Shown here in pieces: positions 41,335 to 47,663 of a DNA stretch of 47,663 nucleotides (position 1 is the first letter of the stretch; each line of letters opens with the position of its first letter). Under the pieces are notes generated by a model. It searched no databases. It was given only the letters and a program-made list of their open reading frames with translations, and was not told where the DNA came from. A program made the position numbers and the translations under genes. Origin of the DNA: an uncultured Spirochaetaceae bacterium (GTDB taxonomy: Bacteria; Spirochaetota; Spirochaetia; Sphaerochaetales; Sphaerochaetaceae). The DNA is taken from contig ONWV01000016.1 in the NCBI GenBank assembly GCA_900321635.1, positions 1-47,663 on the forward strand, given 5' to 3'.

Positions 41335-41871
41335 ATGAAAAAGGTTCTTTGCATTCTGATCTGTGTATTCATTGTTCTTTCCTTCGCTTTCGGAAGTGCC
41401 GCAACTGAGGAAAGCGGAAAATCTGTGACAAGAGTATACTTTGCAGGACCGTTGTTCTCTCAGGCGGAGCGGGATTACAATCTCAAGCTCACCAAGCTTC
41501 TTGAAGACCACGGCTACGAGGTTTTTCTTCCTCAGCGCGATGGAATTGAGTTTGCCACCCTCCAGGACAAAACCCCTGAAGAGAAAAATAAGCTGCTGTT
41601 TGAAAAGGATGTCAGCGAGATTCTCAAGTCAGATGTGGTTTTCTTTGTCTTAGACGGTCGCGTTCCCGATGAAGGAGCCTGCGTTGAACTTGGAATCGGT
41701 TATGCCAACAACAAAAGATGCTATGGTGCAAAGACCGACACCAGATCCGCCGAACTTGATCTTGAATTGAATCCGATGATCAGAGGCTGTTTCATCAGGC
41801 TCTTTTCGAATTACGATGGAGAAAAGCTGTTTGAAGAGATAGACAGATTTCTTTCCGAGAATGAACTATGA
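41335..41871 (+). CDS. Nucleoside 2-deoxyribosyltransferase-like protein with an N-terminal signal peptide
   Basis: A 178-residue protein. The first about 22 residues (MKKVLCILICVFIVLSFAFG) are a Sec signal or membrane anchor. The rest is a nucleoside 2-deoxyribosyltransferase fold (PF05014): VYFAGPLFSQAERDYN, then DVSEILKSDVVFFVLDGRVPDEGACVELGIGY in pieces, with catalytic Glu expected in DEGACVELG. The family exchanges bases between deoxyribosides and is normally cytosolic, so export is unexpected. AAGGAG gives the start. It overlaps the next gene by four bases. Confidence 0.78.
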   Translation: MKKVLCILICVFIVLSFAFGSAATEESGKSVTRVYFAGPLFSQAERDYNLKLTKLLEDHGYEVFLPQRDGIEFATLQDKTPEEKNKLLFEKDVSEILKSDVVFFVLDGRVPDEGACVELGIGYANNKRCYGAKTDTRSAELDLELNPMIRGCFIRLFSNYDGEKLFEEIDRFLSENEL

Positions 41872-43424
41872 GAAGAAGACTATATATGAGGAAGTTTCTT
41901 TTAATATCTTTGGTTTTTATTGTTTCAGCATCTCTTTTCGCATCTGAATTTCTTGAGTCGTTCACAAAGAAGGAATCATTTATTCCGGATCATGTCGTTC
42001 TTTCCAACGGAAATGACATGTACAGTTACGGCATTTCAAGAAACGATGACGATCAGCTTTCCTATTCATTCGACCTTCAGGTCGAGGCCCCTCTGTGGCA
42101 TTTCAAATTTGATGCAAACGGCTTTACGAACAGAGGCTGGAGAGAAGGATGGGATGTGAGAAATCCCAATGTCAGATATACACCCGGTGCATCGGTAATA
42201 AGGGGAAGATATGACTCTTTGGAGTCTGTCATAGGCCTTAAACTGAGACCAGTGGAAGATGACTTTTATGTACATATCTATCCGGAAGTAGGTTTTGCGC
42301 TTGTCGGAGATTACGGCTGGGAATGGGGTCAGAACATAATACACAGAATGGCCAACATCCACGAGGTGGATCTTCCATACGACAATGACGGAGCAAAGCA
42401 TGTTTTTGCCATGCTCAACGGCAGGGCAAACGTCGGATACAAGTTATTCAAATATCCGATAACAAACCTTATTGCTGAAGTGGAGGCCTCTACAAAGAAT
42501 ACTCTGGGCTATATTACGGAAAACCAGGTTCTGGCAAGGCTGTCTGTTTCCACAAAGACACACGATATTCTGGGTGTACATTTCGGCTACATGTATGCAG
42601 CGTCCACAGGTGATGTTCCAAGCTATACCCGCGACCTTTATGTCAGATATGTGAACGGAATGAGATTCGGTTTCACCATCGATACAGGAATTGTTTCTCT
42701 CAAATACACCTCAACCCTAAGTAGCGGTTACGGCTACGGCTATGTAGGTATAGATGTCATGGGATTCTTCAGACCCAAGGTTTGGGAGTGCACCGACATG
42801 TATACCAGAATTGCTTCAGTCAGCCTCTATGACAGGACGATGCATTACATTTCAGTCGGAATTCCTGCCTTTGGACATTTCGATGTCATCGCAAAGAACT
42901 CCAACGCCGGAGGTGACCCGATAAGTCCAAAAGAGGAGCAAACCGCGGACCTAAACAAGCATGAAAGAAACAAAAGAGACTATTCTTTCACGGCCTTTGG
43001 CCTGAGGTATAACTTCCCAAGTGTTGCAAACGGAAATATAGCTCCTTATATAGAGCTCACTGCAGGAATACAGATTTTCAAGCTATATGAACTGCGCAAT
43101 CAGGTCGATGATGATGTTATGGAGTCCATGGGATGGGTGTATCCTTCGCGTATGTGGGACTTAAAAAACTACTTCGGTCTGGTCAATCTGGAAGCCGGTG
43201 TCACAGTTCTTCCGGACAACGCAGTAATATTCGGTGATACAAGCCTTCAGCTGGATTTTTTCGGTGGCATGAATATGGTTATCGGCGGAGAACCCGCTGA
43301 AATATGGTTCTATAGGTATTTCGACAAAATCTGGGAAGGTTCCTATTATCCCACTGACTGGGGATTTACGACTCGTCTTTTCCCGTATTTCGGTCTGGGT
43401 GTTAAGTTCGGATTTGACCTGTGA
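41868..43424 (+). CDS. Large exported beta-barrel-like outer membrane protein
   Basis: A 518-residue protein with a signal peptide (MRKFLLISLVFIVSASLFA after a short basic lead; cleavage near residue 25). The mature sequence has many alternating strands rich in Tyr, Trp, Gly and Asp (YSYGISRNDDDQLSYSFDLQV, LSSGYGYGYVGIDV in pieces), and ends GVKFGFDL. The length fits a 16- to 18-stranded barrel. No named family is recognised. The first ATG overlaps the previous stop; the ATG at 41886 could also be the start. Confidence 0.72.
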   Translation: MRRRLYMRKFLLISLVFIVSASLFASEFLESFTKKESFIPDHVVLSNGNDMYSYGISRNDDDQLSYSFDLQVEAPLWHFKFDANGFTNRGWREGWDVRNPNVRYTPGASVIRGRYDSLESVIGLKLRPVEDDFYVHIYPEVGFALVGDYGWEWGQNIIHRMANIHEVDLPYDNDGAKHVFAMLNGRANVGYKLFKYPITNLIAEVEASTKNTLGYITENQVLARLSVSTKTHDILGVHFGYMYAASTGDVPSYTRDLYVRYVNGMRFGFTIDTGIVSLKYTSTLSSGYGYGYVGIDVMGFFRPKVWECTDMYTRIASVSLYDRTMHYISVGIPAFGHFDVIAKNSNAGGDPISPKEEQTADLNKHERNKRDYSFTAFGLRYNFPSVANGNIAPYIELTAGIQIFKLYELRNQVDDDVMESMGWVYPSRMWDLKNYFGLVNLEAGVTVLPDNAVIFGDTSLQLDFFGGMNMVIGGEPAEIWFYRYFDKIWEGSYYPTDWGFTTRLFPYFGLGVKFGFDL

Positions 43425-43434
43425 GTTCTGACAT

Positions 43435-44253
43435 ATGAGAAAGTACAGTTTTCCTATTCTGATTCTGGCAATCTTTGAGACGGTTGCCGTCTCGCTTTGG
43501 CTGACCAAGGATAATCTGTTCTATCTCTTTAATTTCAGCTATATAGGCCTGTCCATCTCTTTAGGATGCTTTCTCTTTATCCGTAAGTACAAACACGCAA
43601 GGCGTTTGGTGCAGCTTCTTGTCGGCCTGTACATGCTGGTATATCTTGGCCTCATCTGCGGCGAGAACATGCAGATCGAGGGCTTTTGGTACTACCTTTT
43701 CACAGGTGTCTTCGAGGCTGCCACCATCCATTATGCTGTGGCAAAGATCTTCGGACCTCTGATTTTCGGTCGCGGATGGTGCGGCTATGCCTGCTGGACT
43801 GCAATGGTATTGGACTTTCTTCCGTACAAGACTCCAAAAGGGGAAAGGAAGAAAATCGGCTGGATCCGCTATTTCACATTCGCTCTTTCTCTTGTTTTTG
43901 TTGCATCATTGTTTCTTGCTAAAGTAGGGAACATCGAGCGCATCATGTTCTGGGCCTTCATCATCGGAAATGTCCTTTATTATGCCGTGGGAATCATTTT
44001 GGCTTTTGCCTTTAAGGATAACCGTGCATTCTGCAAATACATCTGCCCTATAACCGTGTTTCTGAAGCCAATGAGTTACTTCTCGTTCGTACGTGTCAAT
44101 TGCGATAAGGAAAAGTGTATCGCCTGCGGAAAATGCAAACGCGTGTGCCCCATGGAAGTTGATGTCACAGACAACTCCAGAAACCGGAAAAACGGAACAG
44201 AGTGCATTCTTTGCATGGAATGTGTAAATAGCTGTCCCAAACATGCATTGTAG
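43435..44253 (+). CDS. NapH/YccM-like 4Fe-4S membrane protein
   Basis: A 272-residue membrane protein with about five segments, the FGRGWCGYACWTAM motif and FCKYICPITV of the NapH/NosR/RdxA-type membrane ferredoxins, and a C-terminal pair of 4Fe-4S motifs: CIACGKCKRVCP and CILCMECVNSCP. It likely passes electrons between the quinone pool or cytosolic donors and an unknown partner. It follows the beta-barrel gene by ten bases. Confidence 0.87.
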   Translation: MRKYSFPILILAIFETVAVSLWLTKDNLFYLFNFSYIGLSISLGCFLFIRKYKHARRLVQLLVGLYMLVYLGLICGENMQIEGFWYYLFTGVFEAATIHYAVAKIFGPLIFGRGWCGYACWTAMVLDFLPYKTPKGERKKIGWIRYFTFALSLVFVASLFLAKVGNIERIMFWAFIIGNVLYYAVGIILAFAFKDNRAFCKYICPITVFLKPMSYFSFVRVNCDKEKCIACGKCKRVCPMEVDVTDNSRNRKNGTECILCMECVNSCPKHAL

Positions 44254-44266
44254 GTAATTCATCCTC

Positions 44267-44295
44267 TTCATAGAATTCAAGTAATGCAGTAGAAT
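44267..44295 (+). promoter_or_regulatory. Candidate promoter for the CPA2 antiporter gene
   Basis: TTCATA (44267-44272) and TAGAAT (44290-44295) with 17-base spacer. TTGGAGG precedes the ATG at 44331. Confidence 0.45.
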
Positions 44296-44330
44296 TGGTT
44301 GACTCTTGAGACCTGATTGGAGGTTGTTTC

Positions 44331-45506
44331 ATGGATGACGGTATCCGATATCTTCTGGATCTTGCCATAATCCTTTTTGCCGCAAAGCTTTTCGGCATAG
44401 CCGGCAAAAAAGTGGGAATTCCGGAAGTAGTGGGGGAGATTCTTGCAGGATTGGTGGTCGGAAGTACTGTTCTGGGCTTTGTAAAAGAATCCGATTTTCT
44501 TTCAAAGATGGCTGAAATCGGCGTAATAATGCTGATGTTCGAGGCAGGTCTTGGCACCAACCTCAAGGAACTGAAGAAGTCAGGTCTTAAGGCGACTCTG
44601 ATTGCATGTGCCGGTGTCCTTGTTCCGATAATTCTGGGCGTGGTGATTTTCATGAGCTTCTACGGATTTGATGCGTTCGGCTCAGATCGTTTCAACAAAG
44701 GCCTGTTCATCGGAACCATCATGTCAGCCACATCGGTAAGCATCACAGTTGCTGCACTGAAGGAACTGGGAAAGCTCAATGACACTGTAGGAACAACCAT
44801 TGTCAGTGCCGCCATCATAGATGATGTAATAGGTATCATAGTCCTGACATTGGTAATAGGCCTGAGCGGAGAAAGTGATGGCATCAGTGTCACAAGCATT
44901 CTTTTGAAGGTTGTAATTTTCTTTACCATTGCCATAGGAACGGGATTCTTTGTGTTCCGCGGCATGAAATGGCTTGATCAGAAGTTCACCCACCAGAGAA
45001 GGATTCCGATCATCAGTCTGTGTTATTGTTTCGCCCTGGCCTATGTTTCGGAGACTTTCTTCAACATAGCCGATATCACAGGTGCCTATGTGGCAGGAGT
45101 GGTGCTTTGTAACCTGGCTGACCGTGACTATATAGAAAGCCGAATCGACATAAGCTCCTACATGATTTTCGCCCCTGTTTTCTTTGCAGGAATAGGACTT
45201 AAGACGACATTCGGAGCCATGGACATGAGGCTTGTTCTTTTTTCGATCAGCTTTGTGGCCGTTGCACTTATCGGAAAGGTCGTCGGCTGCGGCGGCTGTG
45301 CCAAAGCTCTGGGTTTTGACAACAAGGATTCTCTCAGAATAGGAGTGGGTATGATGAACCGCGGAGAAGTTGCGCTGATTACCGCCCAGAAGGGTCTTGC
45401 AATCGGCCTTATTTCCTCCGACTTCTTCACACCTGTGATTATCCTGATTCTTGTGAGCTCGGTTATAACCCCGATTTTACTTAAGAGACTTTATGCTGAC
45501 AGTTGA
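44331..45506 (+). CDS. CPA2-family cation:proton antiporter (Kef-type, no TrkA domain)
   Basis: A 391-residue protein with about 12 membrane segments. GIPEVVGEILAGLVVGSTVLG, MFEAGLGTNLKELKKSG, AAIIDDVIGIIVL (the Asp pair of the ion site) and NRGEVALITAQKGL are family signatures. It lacks the C-terminal NAD-binding TrkA-N domain of KefB/KefC, as in NapA-type Na+/H+ antiporters. Role is pH or sodium homeostasis. Confidence 0.9.
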   Translation: MDDGIRYLLDLAIILFAAKLFGIAGKKVGIPEVVGEILAGLVVGSTVLGFVKESDFLSKMAEIGVIMLMFEAGLGTNLKELKKSGLKATLIACAGVLVPIILGVVIFMSFYGFDAFGSDRFNKGLFIGTIMSATSVSITVAALKELGKLNDTVGTTIVSAAIIDDVIGIIVLTLVIGLSGESDGISVTSILLKVVIFFTIAIGTGFFVFRGMKWLDQKFTHQRRIPIISLCYCFALAYVSETFFNIADITGAYVAGVVLCNLADRDYIESRIDISSYMIFAPVFFAGIGLKTTFGAMDMRLVLFSISFVAVALIGKVVGCGGCAKALGFDNKDSLRIGVGMMNRGEVALITAQKGLAIGLISSDFFTPVIILILVSSVITPILLKRLYADS

Positions 45507-45517
45507 GGTTTGAAGGT

Positions 45518-46117
45518 ATGAATAATAAATTAATAATTGTTGCTATTACACTTTTCATCGCACTGTGCCTTTGCGCATGTGTGTCCACTTCGGGTTCTTT
45601 CTCCTATATTCACGATCCGCGTCTGAATGCGGAGGCTATGAAGGATATTGTCGAGAACCCTGATGCTGTTTACGGCTTTTCCCCGAACCCTCAGTCCAAG
45701 CGCCTTGGCACCTATGCCAAGTATGACTGGAGTGATCCTGACGTTGTAGCAGATGCCAAAAAGCAGCGCATACAGTACCATCAGTCCCTTCAGACGATGT
45801 ATGACATGCTCAACAAAATGACAGCTGAAGGAGAGCCTGAGGAAAAGATTGCAAGAACAATCTCTGCTGAAAGAAACCGTCTGCGCCTTGCCACCTATGA
45901 AAATGACCCTCAGGGCCTTGCCGATGTCAAAAAGAGCAACTTAGAGACTTACGGTCATGAAGACGGCCCTACAGCAGACGAGATGTTTGCAAAATACGGG
46001 TCGTGGAGCATCGTGCTTCAGAAAGCCTTCAGCGCAAATATGGGAATGGATGCCTGCTGCGGATTATATGACGATTATTATCCGGAATACGTTAAGATGG
46101 GCTATGTCGAGGAGTAG
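45518..46117 (+). CDS. Lipoprotein of a conserved unknown family
   Basis: A 199-residue lipoprotein (signal peptide with lipobox LCAC near residue 21). The mature part has YIHDPRLNAEAMKDIVENPDAVYGFSPNP in pieces near 30-58, GTYAKYDWSDPDVV near 65 and KKSNLETYGHEDGPTADEMFAKYGSW near 150. I recall similar sequences in gut Firmicutes proteins of no known function. I chose ATG 45518, with GAAGG just upstream, over TTG 45503. Three bases separate it from the hydrolase gene, suggesting cotranscription. Confidence 0.7.
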   Translation: MNNKLIIVAITLFIALCLCACVSTSGSFSYIHDPRLNAEAMKDIVENPDAVYGFSPNPQSKRLGTYAKYDWSDPDVVADAKKQRIQYHQSLQTMYDMLNKMTAEGEPEEKIARTISAERNRLRLATYENDPQGLADVKKSNLETYGHEDGPTADEMFAKYGSWSIVLQKAFSANMGMDACCGLYDDYYPEYVKMGYVEE

Positions 46118-46120
46118 GAT

Positions 46121-46927
46121 ATGAACGTTTTGCTTGATACGGTAAAGACCGATGAGTTTGTCATGGACTACTGCAGGTTCGGATGCGGGAAGGGGAACAT
46201 TGTAATCATTCCCGGTCTGAGTGTTCAGAGCGTAATGCCATCGGCCCAGGCCATTGCCCAGGCATATAAGATTCTGACGGATGACTATACCCTTTACGTG
46301 TTTGACCGCAGAAAAGACAATCCGGAAAGCTATTGCATAGCCGATATGGCCCGTGATACTGCAAAGGCCATGAGGAGCCTGGGTCTTGAAAAGGCAAATG
46401 TCTTCGGAGCCTCCCAGGGCGGCATGATTGCAATGAGTATGGCCATCATGTATCCTGATTTGGTTGAAAAGCTTGTTCTGGCCTCAACCTCATCAGGTGT
46501 GACCGAGAAGGGCTTCAGAACCGTTGAGAACTGGGTGGACCTTGCCAAGACAGGCGATGCCCAGGCTCTCTATCAGGCTTTCGGAAAGGCTATATACCCG
46601 CAAGCGGTCTATGAACAGTCAAAAGATCTTCTGTCTCAGGCGGCAGAAACAGTCACCGAGCAGGATTTAAAGCGCTTTGTCGTTATGGCACAGGCTATCA
46701 GAGGCTTTGACATCACGGACAAGCTTTGTAAAATCAAATGTCCTGTACTGATTATCGGCTCTTCTGATGATGCAGTTCTTGGGTCAAAAGCGGCAGAGGT
46801 AATCAGGGATAATCTGAAAAACAGCACTGACTGTGAGTTTTTCATGTATGATGGATATGGACATGCTGTCTATGATCTGGCCCCTGATTTCCATAAAAGG
46901 GTGTATAATTTCCTAAAAAACAACTGA
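46121..46927 (+). CDS. Alpha/beta-fold hydrolase
   Basis: A 268-residue cytosolic hydrolase. Nucleophile Ser98 lies in GASQGG, the acid is probably in GSSDDAVLG, and the base is His248 in GYGHAVYD. A cap region of about 60 residues is between them. It resembles 3-oxoadipate enol-lactonase-like esterases, but the substrate is unknown. GGAG/AGGA precede the ATG, three bases after the lipoprotein stop. Confidence 0.85.
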   Translation: MNVLLDTVKTDEFVMDYCRFGCGKGNIVIIPGLSVQSVMPSAQAIAQAYKILTDDYTLYVFDRRKDNPESYCIADMARDTAKAMRSLGLEKANVFGASQGGMIAMSMAIMYPDLVEKLVLASTSSGVTEKGFRTVENWVDLAKTGDAQALYQAFGKAIYPQAVYEQSKDLLSQAAETVTEQDLKRFVVMAQAIRGFDITDKLCKIKCPVLIIGSSDDAVLGSKAAEVIRDNLKNSTDCEFFMYDGYGHAVYDLAPDFHKRVYNFLKNN

Positions 46928-46944
46928 AGGCGGACAATAGAGTA

Positions 46945-47463
46945 ATGGTTAGCAGAAAGAGTAAGGTCATTACTGTTCTTCTTATGGTAATAATCGGAAC
47001 ATGCATGCATTTTGTTATGGAACATGTTCCATCAGGCCCCTTGGCTTCTCTTCTGGGACATATTTTCCCTGTAAACGAGACCAGCTGGGAGCACATGAAA
47101 ATGATCTGGTATCCGTTTTTAACCGCCGGAATCATCCATAGCTGTAAGACAAAAGACAGAGGATACTTTGCTTCCTTCATAGTCTCAGCCATCATGTCAA
47201 TGTTGATGCAGCTTGGTGCTTTTTCCGTCTATCAGTCGTTCACAGGCACAAGCGTTCTGTTTCTTGACATCATCATCTATATGGCCAGCATGGTCTTCTG
47301 CATCCTCATTGCTTTTGACTATTCACAGAAGACTTGGGCTAAAACGGCTTTTCCTCTGTGGGTAATCCTGGCTGCAATTATAACAGCCTCAATTATTTAT
47401 CTGACTTACTTCCCTGCAGACGGATATGTTTTCCTTGATAATGAAGGATTCAAGGAAATCTGA
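46945..47463 (+). CDS. DUF6512-like membrane protein
   Basis: A 172-residue protein with about five membrane segments. FPVNETSWEHMKMIWYPFL near residues 46-64 is the family hallmark. No function is known for the family. It follows the hydrolase by 17 bases and is likely the end of the antiporter-lipoprotein-hydrolase run. A weak ribosome site precedes the ATG. Confidence 0.72.
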   Translation: MVSRKSKVITVLLMVIIGTCMHFVMEHVPSGPLASLLGHIFPVNETSWEHMKMIWYPFLTAGIIHSCKTKDRGYFASFIVSAIMSMLMQLGAFSVYQSFTGTSVLFLDIIIYMASMVFCILIAFDYSQKTWAKTAFPLWVILAAIITASIIYLTYFPADGYVFLDNEGFKEI

Positions 47464-47485
47464 TTAGCACCTAAATTTTATTAAA

Positions 47486-47513
47486 TGTACAATCCTCTAA
47501 TCTGGTGTATAAT
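47486..47513 (+). promoter_or_regulatory. Promoter for the gene at the right edge
   Basis: TGTACA (47486-47491) and a perfect TATAAT (47508-47513) with 16-base spacer, 32 bases before the ATG at 47546; AAGAGG is the ribosome site. Confidence 0.55.
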
Positions 47514-47545
47514 ATCCGTAATTACAAACAATAAGAGGTAATTAC

Positions 47546-47663
47546 ATGAAGAAAACAATGACCATTCTTTTGATTCTGTGTGTTGCTGCAACACTCTTTG
47601 CCGCATCAGGTTTCTCCGTCAACGTAGGCGGTGCTTTTGATCTGTTCCGTCTGAAGACTGATA
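47546..47663 (+). CDS. Exported protein, probably beta-barrel-like (runs off the right edge)
   Basis: Only 39 codons are present. A signal peptide (MKKTMTILLILCVAATLFAA, then SGFSVNVGG) is followed by VGGAFDLFRLKTD, which looks like the first strand of a small outer membrane barrel similar to the ones at 9704 and 14552. The rest lies outside the window, so family and function are open. Confidence 0.6.
   Translation, partial: MKKTMTILLILCVAATLFAASGFSVNVGGAFDLFRLKTD

Overview
The window looks like a chromosomal segment from a Gram-negative, probably anaerobic, gut-type bacterium. A spirochaete of the Sphaerochaeta/Treponema sort is my best guess. The hints are several small exported beta-barrel-like proteins ending in aromatic residues, a binding protein whose mature end begins NGASEA, FeoB iron uptake, 4Fe-4S membrane proteins, and plant-glycan hydrolases. 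This lineage call is inference from protein style, not a phylogenetic result. Genes are tightly packed; no gap exceeds 300 bases, and I saw no tRNA, rRNA, IS element, phage gene or CRISPR array.

Layout, left to right. 1-876: the end of feoB and its small Cys-rich partner. 902-6312: purine functions, namely a PucR-type regulator, a guanine-deaminase-like enzyme, a FAD oxidoreductase on the other strand, and a coupled pair giving the last two steps of IMP synthesis as separate proteins (PurO-type cyclohydrolase and a lone AICAR formyltransferase). 6293-8734: a domain-permuted GH3 glycosidase. 8873-15962: PrsW-like protease, three beta-barrel-like proteins, a PHP phosphatase, a Na/Pi symporter with PhoU domain, a repeat-built lipoprotein and NanE.

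15940-22057 (minus strand) is the most unusual part: a MATE exporter, a Csx1/TM1812-like (CARF-HEPN) protein with an R-X4-H nuclease motif and an Asn/Gln/Gly-rich tail, an ABC ATPase fused to a membrane domain, and an ABC-2 permease. Three junctions overlap (TAATG, TAATG, 8 nt), so they read as one translationally coupled operon. In this sequence the CARF-HEPN gene is split by a single-base frameshift near 19320. No cas gene or CRISPR array lies nearby.

22111-30194: an unknown small protein, a CDF metal exporter, a YwaF-type membrane protein, and a five-gene ABC importer operon (DUF3798 binding protein, double ATPase, two permeases, DUF6672-like protein) with two strong hairpins between binding protein and ATPase and a terminator at the end. 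30284-36685: a 9-bp tandem repeat, a PAP2 phosphatase, a DUF1295 membrane protein, a lipoprotein tyrosine phosphatase, a DMT exporter and an ECF-S-like/HD-GYP sensor. 36690-40129 (minus): an ATP-grasp ligase coupled to a MATE exporter with a C-terminal RsbW-like ATPase domain, resembling a small peptide or amino-acid-conjugate pathway. 40204-44253: GH5 glucanase, an apparently exported nucleoside deoxyribosyltransferase-like protein, a large beta-barrel and a NapH-like ferredoxin membrane protein. 44331-47463: a CPA2 antiporter, a lipoprotein, an alpha/beta hydrolase and a DUF6512-like protein. The window ends inside another exported protein gene.
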